From: Gari tellinella
Taxonomy: Eukaryota; Mollusca; Bivalvia; Cardiida; Psammobiidae
Direction of reading: 5' to 3'
Length of the DNA stretch: 64,000 bases
Assembly: GCA_922989275.2 (NCBI GenBank)
Contig: OV277864.1
Location: forward strand, 50,219,550 to 50,283,549
The notes under the pieces were generated by a model that worked only from the letters and a program-made list of their open reading frames with translations, was not told where the DNA came from and did not search any database. Within the stretch, counting starts at the first letter, position 1. Every line of letters starts with the position of its first letter. Position numbers and translations under genes: made by a program. Below, piece after piece: positions 20,901 through 31,348 of the stretch.

Positions 20901-21129
20901 CACATATCCGTTGTTAGCATGCAAAGAGTTAAGATAAAATCCTACAAATCTTCAAAGGAATATAAACTAATCAACTTCAGAAATAACTGTATATTTTTTT
21001 ATTAGAAACTGCAAAATTTAACAGTCTATTAGATACAATGTTTATCACAAATTTCCTTGTTAAAACTTCAAACATACTATAATCAACAATTCAATATTAA
21101 ACAATGTTTATTGCCTGAAATAATAGAAA

Positions 21130-21191
21130 ATTATTGAAAAAAAGAATAACAATCCATGTAAGTGGATTGTTATTCTTTTCTTCAATTATTT
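21130..21191. repeat. Palindrome downstream of the ODF3 stop
   Basis: AAAGAATAACAATCCA and TGGATTGTTATTCTTTT form a long AT-rich stem with loop TGTAAG. It would lie in the ODF3-type gene's 3' UTR. Confidence 0.75.
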
Positions 21192-21238
21192 TTTATAAAA
21201 GTAAAACTCTATTAAAGCAGAACAAACAATTATTTTAA

Positions 21239-24200
21239 TTAAGGTATTAATGGGCACACAAACTCGGAGTGTCTAATTCCTAGCGAGGGCTGTGGGGCGG
21301 CAGGTCTGTTTATTTTCACCCTCTCAGGATGATGAGTGCCAGGCCCGGGCTTCTTTACATTATCTCCTGGCATATAGTTTCTGGATCCAAGAGAATAATG
21401 GGGGGACTTCATCATGTACACATCTGGGTGAATCGTCATGGCTTGTCCGGGTCCAGGGGTTTTGGCTAAATCCTCCAGGTAGCTGCCAACTTTTGGGCGC
21501 CCTGAAAATAGAAACTTAACTCATTGAACCTTAGCGTCGAGTTTACTAGTCATTTACAAACTGTACAGTGCTCCCTCCCTACAAAGGCTCTCTGAACAAT
21601 GATTCCGTCCTTATAACAATGCTTGCTGCTGTTCCCCAAATTAGACAATTATACCTAACCATTTCACTTTTGCAATATTATCTGCTTTCGAAAAGTCAAG
21701 CTATTGTCGTCACCCTGTCGTCTGCGTCAGAGTCGGTTAAGTTTTTTTGCTTAAGGTTTTGTAAGAGTTGATTTCTCAATAACTATCAAAGGTATCCATT
21801 TGAAACTTGGAATAGTTGTTCAGTATCAAAAGGGCATATCATCAGAACAAGGCAGATAACCCTGGGATTTGTCATTTTAGAGTTATTGCCCTTGTTTTAT
21901 TTACTTAAAAATTGTAAATTAACATATCCAAATAACTATGAAAGATATTAACTTGAAACTTGGAATAGTTACTCAGTATCAAAAGGGCAACTCATTACAA
22001 CAAGGCAGGTAACCATGGGATTTGTCATTTCAGAGTTATTGCCCTTGTTTTATTTACTTAAAAATTGTAAATTAACATATCTAAATAACTTTGAAAGATA
22101 TTAACTTGAAACTTAGAATAGTTATTCAGTATCAAAAAGGCAACTCATTACAATAAGGCAGGTAACCCTGGGATTTGTCATTTTTAGAGTAATTGCCCTT
22201 GTTTTATTTACTTAAAAATTGTACATTTACATATCTAAATAACTATGAAAGATATTAACTTAAAACTTTGAATAGTTATCCAGTATCAAAAGGGCAACTC
22301 ATTACAACAATACAGGTAACCCTTAGGTTAGTGTATCCAGAGTTATTGCCCTTGTTTTATTTACTTAAAAGTTATAAATTAACATATCTAAATAACTATG
22401 AAAGATATTAACTTGAAACTTTGAATACTTGTTAAGTATCAAAAGGACAACTTGTTACAACAAGGTAGGTTACTCTGTGATTTGTAATTCCAGAGTAATT
22501 GCCCTTGATTTATTTACTTAAAACTTGTAAATTAAAATATCTTAATAACTGTCAAAGGTATTAACTTGAAACTTTAAATACTTGTGTTATATCAAAAGGG
22601 AACTCATTCAAACAAGAAAGGTGACCGGGGATGTGCCATTCCAGAGTTATTGCCCTTGTTTTTATTTACATAAAACTTGTAAATTTAAATTTCTCAATAA
22701 TTACCATAGGTATTTACTTGAAACTTTAAATACTTAGGTATCAAAAGGACAATTCATTACAAGAAGGCAGGTAACCTTGGGTTTTGTGATTCCAGAGTTA
22801 TAACCCTTGTTTTGACTTTTTTAAAATTTAATTAGAGTTCTCAATAAATACCATAGGTATTAGGGGTGTAACAATACGCTCAAACCCGCATCGCAATATA
22901 TTGCAATACGGAGAAATCAAATCGCAATATATTGCAATATACCGTGTAAGTATGGAACAAGCATCTGCCATCGTGTTTACTGTATTAATCTTGTTCAACC
23001 AGGCCCTTGATTCGCTGCATGTTTCTTAATAAGAGCGTCTCGTTGAGCGAGATTAAACGGAAACGAAATAATTACTGTTACACCGGCTGGGGATATGGAT
23101 AAAACACCGGACTGCGTCTACGCGTTGTTTCGAAAACAATTCCGCGAAATAAAAGGTAAGTTTGTCCATTCTTTTACCGTTTTTAAATAAGGCAAAAAAA
23201 TCGGTTTTTCTGAATCTGAACCGCGGAGCAATATCATTCAGCTCACACCGCAATATATCGGTTTCAAAAGGGCATCACCTTTCAACAAAGCAGATAACCA
23301 TGGGATGTGTCATTGCAGAGTTATTGCCCTTGTTTGACTCAGAATTTGTATATGAAATTATTCAGTAACTAGAAAGTTATTAATTTCAAACTTCCAATAT
23401 ATTTGAGTACTTGTTTAGTTTCAAAAGGGCAACTCATTACAACAAGGCATTCTTTAAGTTTGAAAAATTTAGCCGTCTCAAGTATATGAAAGTCGAGCGT
23501 CCAGCACCCGTTTGAGGTGCTCTCGTTTGTTTAAAATTGTTGTACGCTGTTTTTCTCAATGTCCATTTTCACAGAAGAAACATTATAAATGACGAGTGAC
23601 AAGCAGTTTGAATCCAGATCATTATGCAGCATCTGATCTGGATTCAAACTGTTTACACTCTAAGGGTATTTATTTTCCCTCCCTATAACAACTTCCTCCA
23701 AACAAAACATTAACATATGTCTCTCATTGGATGTTGTTTTGGAGAGGGAGCAATGTATTTGTGTAGAGTAAATCTGTCTTTTGCTACCAGTGTAGACCAA
23801 GATCAGAGGGCTCCTGAAGGAGCCCTTTGATCAGGGTCTGCATTGTTTGCCATTTTGATATATTATTGTTATAATCAACCTAAAATAGTAAATTATTGAC
23901 TTGGGCTAAACCAAAAACAATTTAATGTTTATGTGTCAGTTGAAGTATTTGGCTCCAATACTGACCAATAGAAGCTCTGTGCATAACTTTTGTCCAGCAT
24001 CATCTGATTATAAAGATCCAGTACACATGCTTTTCTGATATACCCTAATCATAGCAATGAAAATGCCTGAAAGCTAATGATGATTACCATTGCAAACAGT
24101 TTGGGTCCAGATGAGATGCCAAGTAACCCTATTTTGAAAAGAATTTTAAGGAATGACAATTTTTTTAGATGACAAAATTACTTCGCATTCAAAGTGTTGC

Positions 24201-27200
24201 ACCCTGCAACATGCAAAGAAAAGTTGAGTATGGTACCTGTGATTGAGTAAGCTGCAGCTGATGTTTTATTGGGTTGAGCTGGACCCGTTACCATGGGTAA
24301 CGAGTAATTATTGGATGATGGATTTTGGTCTTTGTGGCGGAATCGAGTTCTAAATCCCAGTGAGTAGCGTGGGGCGATCTTCTCCCCTTGTGGATGGACA
24401 TGCTCTGGGTAGTAGGTGCCAGGCGCAGGAGTTTTAAACCGCCCTGAAGTAAACAATAGAATGTTACGCTCAGTTCCGTTGAATAAGGCTCAACATTTAT
24501 TACTGTTTGATTGTTAACCCATTACCCCATAAATATGCCTTTTTACGTCTTTGATTTATTCCTCCACAGAAAAAAAATAGTTCAATGTTATTAAGTGATG
24601 AATATGCAGCCAATGAAATAGTTTTTTATAACCTAGCAGATTGTAGCAAGATAAAGTTACTAAGGTTTAAAGTAAAGCAGAATGAGCCTTAAAGAGACTC
24701 GCAACCAGATTTAGCATTTAAATAGTAATTTGGAAATAATTTTGTCAAACGCTTATTTAAACGGTAAAGAATTCTGTTTTAAAAAATGTATTTCAATAAA
24801 ATATTGAGCTCTTGTGGGATTCGAACCCGGGGCCGGCATGGGTGGACAGAAGGCAAAATAAGGAAACCGCTTAAACCACGGAACTATCAATATATCTCGG
24901 ATAGATTTAACATATTTCACTGTAGCGATGGAAAGTACATACAACTACATAATTCGGCTCGGGTTTATGTCTGAGCCCGTGATCAATTTCTATAGCGTCC
25001 TTGGACGCTATGGATAAAACAATGGAAAATATCTAAAAAAAACACTAAGATTTGAAGACTTTTCTAGAGGGTGTTTTTAGACTGGTCACATTTTTCCAAT
25101 GCCAGATGCACGATAACGCTACCCTTTTGGTTATATTTGAGTATTTTCTTTTATTTTTGCAAATGCACCATCTGGTTGCGAGTCCCTTTAAGACACATTC
25201 CGCTTTACTTTCAACCTGCTTTAAGTGGTCACCTATCTTCTGTCAATTCTAGAAATTGGCTATGGGGGAATGGGTTAAACTGGAATTTCAGTATCTCTGG
25301 TTTTCCAGCAGAGGTAAAGTTTCTGAATCCATTATAAAATCCCATATTTTTATCTCAATGTAAACGAGATGTGGATCGGGCAACTTTTCTCCTGAAAAAT
25401 CCCTCTGGAAGGGGTCTTCACTGTTTGTCAGTTTGCAATATACCACGGAAAACAACACTAAATAGTGAAAAAATGGACTAGACTTAATTGTTCAGTGGTG
25501 AATGAGTTGACCACATGTAATATAATAAACTGAAAATCAGTTAGTTTGACCCTATGTTATCCTATTGCACTTATGCTGAGGAAACAGTTAAAGTAGCGCT
25601 CTGCTTTATTTCTGGGCCCAAGGTTATAAAGCTTTTGAGTTAAGTCTGAGTTTGTTCTCAAGCATTTGATTGGTCAGATTTGAGCCTAGGCTCAAATCTG
25701 ACCAATTAAATGCTTTAGAACGACTTCAAACTCAACTCAAAAGCTTTATAACCTTGAAGCCTGTTCTTCATTAGATATTACATGTATCTGCCTTTAGAGA
25801 ACAGAGATCAGTATTTATCTTTATAGTGTCGCTAATTACACGGGTCTAAGGCTGAACATGTTGTAGCTTACTTTGCTCGTCTTGTCTTGACAGCAGTGAG
25901 TATGAGGGTGTTCCGTCTATTCCAAACCTTGTAATGTACGGGTTCACAAAGTAAGAAGGACCAGGGCCATCTCCTGCAAATAAAATGTAATAAACTTGTT
26001 ACTAAGAAATCTTCAAATTTATCATTTTGCTATACTGAGTGACTCTAAGAAGATCATAAATTTATGCTTTTAAAAATGCATAATAGACAGACACAAAACA
26101 AAAACTGTTTCTTGTTGGGGGTTTTTTTCTTCAAAAATGTTATATGTTGATAAAAATCCCTTCACTTCAATTTTAAAATGTCTGGCTGTTCTTATTTCAA
26201 ATTCTGACTGAAGAAAACCTATAGATAAAATAGAGAGTAACTTGCATCTTAGAAATAGAGAGTAACTTGCATCTTATCAAAATCTAAGCCGTGCAATCTG
26301 GTTTAGCAATGAATGGGACAAATACACTCAACCATTGTTTAAAACCCTTTCAACCCTACAGCCTCTCTTTAGAGATTACTGATTATATATGTAATGCAAA
26401 CAGTGTAGATGCTGATCCTATAAGAGCCCTCTGATCAGGGTCTGCCCTGTCATTGGTTTTTGTTGGCATACCAACAGTAGACTGGTCCAAAATGCCTGTA
26501 CTAGAAAGGTCCAAAAGGTTAATATTTACCCATAAGAGATATTTAGGGTTGAATTTGATGGTTAACATAAATTGTACAGATATCGAAAGCTTTTTAGTTT
26601 GCACAATTATATGTATTCCTTCAGTATAATCTAATATCTTCCTTGAACACAGGGCTGCCATTTCTCCGGATGTTTCCTAAATTTTCGGATTCTTTTTCTA
26701 GAACATGGTAGCTTAAAGTAGGCTGAAAGTAAAGCAGAATGCGCCTTAAGGCACATTCTGCTTTACTTCCAGCCTGCTTTAAGCAGCCTCGTGTCAACAA
26801 AACTAGACACAGGCGATGGGGCAAAGGTACGATTCATAAAATCGCACTTGAAAAATGCAAATTTGGAAATTTTAGGATTTTTTATGTCAACTTATGGCAG
26901 CCCTGTGAACATTACTGTACCTTGTCTGCCTTTATTTTGAATTCTCCTGCCAAATGAATAGGCTGGTTCCATCTTTTTTGAGGCATCATGTTCCTGGTAA
27001 CCAACCGTTGAAGGTAGAAAATATCTGCCTGGTCCAGGACCTGAATTGTATTAGATTTTTTTTTTAATACCAATAACAAGATTTGCAGATGAAACAGCAT
27101 TTTCATAGATGTCATTGAAATGGACATCAACAAACATTTAATCCTCTGCTCCGGTACCCTAAGCAAAAATATAATCAATTTAAATGCAATTGGGAGCTTA

Positions 27201-28694
27201 GTGATCTTGAAGAAACATTAAGAAAAAATTATTTTCCTAACTGAAAATAACCCTTAAAAGTAACAAAACAACAACATTTGAACCAAAACCAGTTATTCAA
27301 ACCATGGAATTATACAACACTGAATCGCATCTCAGTGAAGTTGAATCTGTGAGCGTCTAGTTCTCGCGACGGTGGGATTTTGCGAGATCATGTGTCACGT
27401 GACAACATCTTCACTTTTTGTCGCGTTGTCCGCCATTTCTGGAGGGGAAATTTACTGACTTGAGTGTATTTATTGACATTTTAGTCAATTTAAACGAGGT
27501 GGGCATTCCTATACCTCTTTCTACCATAATAGTGTTTATTTGGAAGTTCTGCATGATTAGCGAAAAAAGTACGATAGATTCGTCCCAGTCAGGGTCGCCC
27601 TGTCCGTGAAGTTATATACCTCCTCTTATATATGATAGGAACGCCTTTACTTTGCCGGTCCCCAAAAAGTCTCAGAAATAATGACATTTGACTGTTTATA
27701 AAGAAATAGGCTGTCTTAGAAAATAACAGGGTTTTGACCTCAAAATTGGACTTTGAGTACCTCTTTTAACAGAATAATCAGGGACTAGTATAGTGACCGG
27801 GCCCGGGGATCGAACCCGGGACCTCCCGCTTGCAAGGCGAGCGTTATAACCATTGAGCCAAAAGTCCGGACGTTAGGCTCGAGGGCCTAACACTGCCTAT
27901 ATTCACTACACTCCTCCCCATCTTAATTTTGAGGTCCTTTTTATCTCTCTGAGACCATTAACCTGTTGCGACTTACGGTAGCTATCACACGACATTTGCG
28001 ACGGTGATCCATGCATAGGGCAAGGACAGTCATCACTAGATGGGGCGGAAAAATCCGTTTGCCGACAACGCCATTATAGTGACCGGGCCCGGGGATCGAA
28101 CCCGGGACCTCCCGCTTGCAAGGCGAGCGTTATAACCATTGAACCAAAAGTCCGGACGTTAGGCTCGAGGGCCTAACACTGCCTATATTCACTACACTAG
28201 CGCCCCCGAACCCCCATGGTTGCCTCGTAAAGAAACATAAAATTGTGGCGTGTTTACTCTTGCATGGCAACCTGTTGGTAAGGAAGATTGTGGGGACTGG
28301 CAAAGTAAATTCATTCCATATGATAGATCTAGCACTACAGTAGCCGGACATCTATGGTTTGTCTGTTGCAGTGTCACTCGGTTTGCAGGTTACAATTACA
28401 TATAAAAGTGTCATAAAGGCACTTTGTTTTCTAAGTCATCTTTAAAATGCTCATTTTAAAAACTATTAGAAAACAAGAAAGACATGAAATTAAGAAAAAT
28501 AATGATGAGACAAACCGTTTTTAAATTTTAAAAAACATTTCTAGCTATGTTAAGAAGTTTGGTTCAGACAAAAACTGAAATAACATTCAGGACCAATTTT
28601 AATTAAGTCTTCTTAATTTCCATTGAATGCACATTTACTAAAGAATTTTACCTCTCAACCGAGCGGCTATTGCAGCGCGCGTGTCGGAAGACAT
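21239..28694 (-). CDS. Outer dense fiber protein 3-type SHIPPO repeat protein (complete)
   Basis: Five minus-strand exons, 28652-28694, 26921-27040, 25872-25973, 24237-24443 and 21239-21501, all join in phase 1 and give 244 aa plus stop. The start reads MSSDTRAAIAARLR. SHIPPO (Pro-Gly-Pro-rich) repeats recur: GPGPGRYFLP, DGPGPSYFVNP, TPAPGTYYPEHV, TPGPGQAM and KPGPGTHHPERV, with matching S-L-G tails. The C-terminal block ending HSEFVCPLIP aligns with the HSDYMTPL block of ODF3 (CIMAP1) proteins, whose usual length is 250-290 aa. The family associates with axonemal microtubules and sperm tails, so expression in ciliated cells or testis is expected. Orthology among ODF3, ODF3B, ODF3L1 and ODF3L2 cannot be settled here. 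A possible promoter lies inside its intron 1. Confidence 0.93.
21687..23527 (+). mobile_element. Family I element nested in family E
   Basis: Starts TCGAAAAGTCAAGCTATTG, has many GAGTTATTGCCCTTG units at about 153-bp spacing, and ends CCAGCACCCGTTTGAGGTGC then TCTCGTT. The initial palindrome arm is missing compared with the copy at 11184. Confidence 0.85.
22860..23252. mobile_element. Insertion with GCAATATATTGC repeats, nested in family I
   Basis: Family I sequence stops at about 22858 and resumes at about 23253. The insert starts TAGGGGTGTAACAATACG and repeats CGCAATATATTGCAATA twice near its left end, with CCGCAATATATCGG near its right end. The TAGGGGTGTAAC start resembles hAT miniature elements; assignment is weak. 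Confidence 0.5.
23788..23850. repeat. Isolated shared hairpin core (C/D type)
   Basis: CCAGTGTAGACCAAGATCAG, GGGCTCCTGAAGGAGCCC, then TGATCAGGGTCTGCATTG. The stem is present without clear termini of C or D. Confidence 0.7.
24514..25278 (-). mobile_element. Family A MITE split by tRNA-bearing element T1
   Basis: Left TTAACCCATTACCCCATAAA to GCAGAATGAGCC; right from GACACATTCCGC to GGGGGAATGGGTTAA. The insertion is at the TTAA in the hairpin centre. Confidence 0.9.
24693..25187 (-). mobile_element. T1: TTAA-flanked inverted-repeat element carrying a tRNA-like sequence (copy 1)
   Basis: 495 bp between TTAA sites (24689-24692 and 25188-25191). Ends are AGAGACTCGCAACCAGAT and ATCTGGTTGCGAGTCCCT. 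The tRNA-like part on the minus strand has box B GGGTTCGAATCCC (about 24820-24832) and a box A that has decayed. Copies at 44861-45357 and 60440-60976 share the entire layout, including GGGCTCAGACATAAAC. Confidence 0.88.
25620..25756. repeat. ~137-bp near-perfect palindrome
   Basis: AAGGTTATAAAGCTTTTGAG at the left mirrors CTCAAAAGCTTTATAACCTT at the right; the inner arms contain TTGGTCAGATTTGAGC and GCTCAAATCTGACCAA, and the loop is CTAG. It ends 116 bp from ODF3 exon 3, in intron 3. Confidence 0.88.
26341..26480. mobile_element. Family C remnant
   Basis: AACCCTTTCAACCCTACAGC, then GCAAACAGTGTAGATGCTGA with AGAGCCCTCTGATCAGG. One stem arm is shortened and the right end is absent. Confidence 0.5.
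26650..26905. mobile_element. hAT-like inverted-repeat element enclosing a family A hairpin core
   Basis: Left CAGGGCTGCCATTTCTCCGG and right TATGGCAGCCCTG, flanked by TGAACA on both sides (26644-26649 and 26906-26911). The interior (26709-26790) holds the A-type stem AAGTAAAGCAGAATGCGCC with mirror, but not the A termini. The right flank is 8 bp from the ODF3 exon 2 donor (26919-26920). Confidence 0.75.
27362..27440. promoter_or_regulatory. Promoter-like cluster inside ODF3 intron 1
   Basis: TCTCGCGA at 27362-27369, the E-box TCACGTGA near 27395, and a GTCCGCCATTTCTGG YY1-like site near 27427 fall within 80 bp and are CpG-rich against an AT-rich background. This combination is typical of housekeeping promoters. 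It could drive a noncoding first exon of SPG21 on the plus strand (a candidate donor, GAGGTGGGC, lies near 27497), but that link is inference. Confidence 0.35.
27639..28317. mobile_element. Inverted-repeat element with 8-9-bp target duplication, carrying a nested TRIM-like element
   Basis: GAACGCCTTTACTTTGCCGG at the left and the mirror of TTTACTTTGCCAGTCCCC at the right. ATATGATAG flanks both sides (27630-27638 and 28318-28326); one G may belong to the element. A second, uninterrupted copy lies at 54877-55164. The duplication length suits hAT (8) or MULE (9) transposases. It carries RFX-like half sites (CCATGGTTGCC, GCATGGCAACC), noted only because the host gene is ciliary. Confidence 0.85.
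27789..28195 (-). mobile_element. TRIM-like element: 121-bp terminal direct repeats, each with a tRNA-like sequence
   Basis: Direct repeats at 27789-27909 and 28075-28195 differ at one base. ACTAG flanks both ends (27784-27788 and 28196-28200), and the related element at 54877-55164 shows the empty site. Read on the minus strand, each repeat contains box A TGGCTCAATGG, an anticodon-loop-like CTTGCAA, and box B GGTTCGATCC. A purine tract (GATGGGGAGGAG) precedes the minus-strand 3' repeat, and TGGCGTTGTCGGC follows the 5' repeat where a primer-binding site would be. This is the layout of a terminal-repeat retrotransposon in miniature; Cassandra elements of plants carry 5S rRNA the same way. The alternative is a SINE dimer. 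Confidence 0.75.
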
Positions 28695-29502
28695 TGTTCT
28701 GTTGGCTTTTTTAATTCATCAAATTTTGAAGTTTGGCGGGAGTTGACTTTGCGGCGCCTGTAGCCTTAGTAACTAATCGGAATACTCCGCCCTTATCGAC
28801 AATCAGAAATGTCATCCGAATAACATTTCCTGTCTCGTCATTTCTCGGATTGAACGGGATAACGTCAAGTGACTTACTTCCTGATAGTGAAACGAAACCG
28901 TCAAAAATGTAAACACAGGCTTCCTTCACAAGTTTTATGCGACAGTTCAAATATTTTGCATTTAAATTTAATATTTTGTTACTGAATGAAACGACTTAAG
29001 ATGAAATTAAACAACCATTTCTGCTTGTAGCATTAAGCTTATCCGATAAGAGCATCCGAAAATTTGGTGCTTGCCGAAAAAGTGTTCACCTGTAAAGTCC
29101 AATTGGAGTAGGCGTTCCGTTATTGTTGTATTTCTTGTACCATAACCTAAAATGATAAGTAAATAAACGTAGGTGAATCCATTATGAATCCATAACAATC
29201 AACTTTTATAGGTTGTTAATTGTCAACTGTTTAGATCATGAAACAGAAACTAGTTCAAGCTGTTAGTCCAAACATTTAGACGGATCTACATGCCCCTATT
29301 TAACAGTCAACTTTCATTAATCTGATATTTTCATTTTACATTTATCATGCATGTAACGACCTGACGTACAAATGTACCAGATAATATAAAAATGTATAAA
29401 AGCTACATCAGGTCTTATTGATAGGACTATCAAGGCTGTGTGCAGTGCAAACAAAATTGAAAGAGAGTTTAATCATTTCAGCCATATGTGCCAATCACTT
29501 AT
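28695..29502. other. Upstream region of the ODF3-type gene
   Basis: A minus-strand frame (28950-28711, 79 codons) opens and closes just upstream of the ODF3 start. It is not recognised and may be a chance or upstream ORF. CpG is locally higher at 28690-28870, consistent with a promoter. The rest is unique AT-rich sequence. Confidence 0.35.
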
Positions 29503-29879
29503 ATCCTGTCATGATAACCCCAAAGCCTGTACCTAGTTTTGAAAACAGATGGCCACTTAAATCAGGTTGAGAGTAAAGCAGAATGCTCCAGTCTTCGCCT
29601 TAGGTTTTTAAGACCACTTGCCCGAAACTGACAAAAACTGCCTATAATATGCCAAATTCTGATGGCCAATATTTCTATCTTTTAATTCTGCCTCGCACCC
29701 TCACGGGTAATATCGGGCAGTGCATGTCTGTGCCTGTTAGTAGAGTTAAGAACAAGGATAAAAGATAAGGGTAAGCAGATAAAACAAAGTTATAAGAATG
29801 TTAAACTCAGCTGGAAAAAGAGTAAAAACAGGATAAAAACACCATTGCTAGATTTAAGGCTTAAAATTATTCATGGTGC

Positions 29880-30480
29880 TGACTGAGGACCTGAATGTTT
29901 TCAGGTTAATTCTCATTCAACACGACATCTGCAGGAAGAGCATTCCACTGTACTACTGTAAGAGGGTAAAAAGAGTATTTATAATAGTCAGCTCCAGTAT
30001 GAACCTGTCTTAAACTCACAGAATGACAGTGTCTTGATAGACAAGTGTTTCCCTGTATATAAGACGGAACTGGGACCGCCACTATCCCATTAACAATCTT
30101 ATAAAAGAGACATAGTCTAGCATCTGAACAACGTTGTTCCAAGGATCTCCATCCTAGTTTTGACAACATGCCAGAGACACTTGCGTGCCTGGAATACTCA
30201 CCTAAAGTCTAACGTGCGACCCGTCTTTGAACCATTTTAATTTTATCTATGTTGGACTTTGTGTGAGGATCCTTACTAGCATACTCTAGTTGTGGACAAA
30301 CAAGGGTATTGTAAGTACGCTCCCTGAGTTTGGACGACTTTGACTTGATGTTTCTGCTGAGAAAACCTAAAATACGGTTTGCTGATGTAGTAATATGATC
30401 AACATGTGCATTCCACGACAAGCTGCCAGAAATGTCGTCCCCCAGATAACTAGCACTACTGATGGTCTCCAGAGTCTGTC
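29880..30480 (-). mobile_element. LINE reverse-transcriptase fragment with in-frame stop
   Basis: A minus-strand frame from about 30421 to 29906 reads WNAHVDHITTSANRILGFL, then YNTLVCPQLEYAS, QRRVAR, one stop codon, then RCSDARLCLFYKIVNG and VVQWNALPADV. These are C-terminal reverse-transcriptase motifs of CR1/jockey-type LINEs. The stop and the missing catalytic region show it is dead. Confidence 0.85.
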
Positions 30481-30540
30481 CATGTAGTTATCACTAATTC
30501 TGATGCAAATATCACTTGTATCACAGTATCTACTTCTATT

Positions 30541-30791
30541 TTCTGTTTATTACTTCTCTCCATCAATACTGATGATTACGAGAAGGTGCACTTATGAGGT
30601 GTACCAGGGACTGCACCTGGTCTGTCACTTTATCCTGACACTGACGAACCAGTTGTAATGTTGACCCAAAATCCTTAGTGCCAAGAAGCCATTACTACCA
30701 AATCTTAAATCTTTGGTTTAACTCGGCCGGGGATTGAACCCGCAACCTCGCACACTGCAAGTGGGCGCTCTACCACTGAGCTATGCAGGCT
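30541..30791 (-). mobile_element. tRNA-derived SINE (copy 1)
   Basis: Minus-strand tRNA-like head at 30722-30791 with box A TAGCTCAGTGGTAGAGC, a CACTTGCAGTG anticodon arm and box B GGGTTCAATCCC. The tail includes the complement of TCCATCAATACTGATGATTA. Other copies: 54655-55212, 55962-56112 and 57091-57350. Confidence 0.85.
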
Positions 30792-31107
30792 TTACTTTCA
30801 TTGTAACCTGCTGTATTAAGCAGACATCTGCATTACTTTCAACCTGCTGTTGTATGTTCAAGAACTTCCTAGGTAGGAGCTGTTTTCCTTAATGTAGAAT
30901 AACTAGAATATCTAGAAAGGTGTATTTATGGAGTAATTGGTTATATAATGGAGGTTACTTCTTAAAGCTGTAATTTTTCATGCTTAATTTTAACTTCATA
31001 TTTCAAACACTTAAAACAGAGCTATGCATGGAATATGTCTGTGTTACAGGCTGATGCAGTCAATGATTTGATTAAAATTCTAGCTTGTTGAAATTGTCAC
31101 CTTTTAA

Positions 31108-31307
31108 CAGAGCTCCAGATAAGGGGATCAGTATTTTCAAAAGCTAAAATCTTTATTTCTGCATTAAACACTATGGTGTTACTAGTCATTAGAATCGTCT
31201 CATGGAGACGATTCTAATGAGTAGTAAACCCATAGGATTTGGTGCCGAAATTAGTGAGAAAATGTTGGATTTGTTTTGTTTACTCTTTCTCTTATCTGGA
31301 GTCTTGC
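31108..31307 (-). mobile_element. Family B MITE beside the SPG21 start-exon acceptor
   Basis: CAGAGCTCCAGATAAGGGG to CTTATCTGGAGTCTTG, with inner palindrome TAGAATCGTCTC and GAGACGATTCTA. The predicted acceptor AG (31320-31321, TTTTTACCTGCAG) is 13 bp to the right, so the element's TACTCTTTCTC contributes pyrimidines upstream. Confidence 0.85.
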
Positions 31308-31348
31308 CTTTTTACCTGCAGTTTGTGAGGTATGAAATGTAAGTGACC

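Larger units (their letters stand above)
21564..23757 (+). mobile_element. Family E MITE split by a family I element
   Basis: Left part TACAGTGCTCCCTCCCTACA to ATTATCTGCTT; right part from TAAAATTGTTGTACGCTG through hairpin ACAAGCAGTTTGAATCCAGA to GGAGAGGGAGCAATGTA. Other E copies (46380, 57050) read straight through this junction. Confidence 0.85.
29503..30953 (+). mobile_element. Family A MITE split by LINE and SINE sequence
   Basis: Left half ends GTAAAGCAGAATGCT near 29585. The right half resumes near 30792 with TTTACTTTCA and CAACCTGCTG and ends GGAGTAATTGGTTA. About 1.2 kb of LINE and SINE lies between. Confidence 0.7.

Noticed and set aside
28130..28377. Overlapping minus-strand frames
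   Set aside because: They translate the inverted-repeat element and the terminal repeat of the TRIM-like unit; no conserved protein.
28711..28950. 79-codon minus-strand frame upstream of the ODF3 start
   Set aside because: It ends in its own stop before the ODF3 start and has no recognised motif; most likely promoter or 5' UTR sequence.
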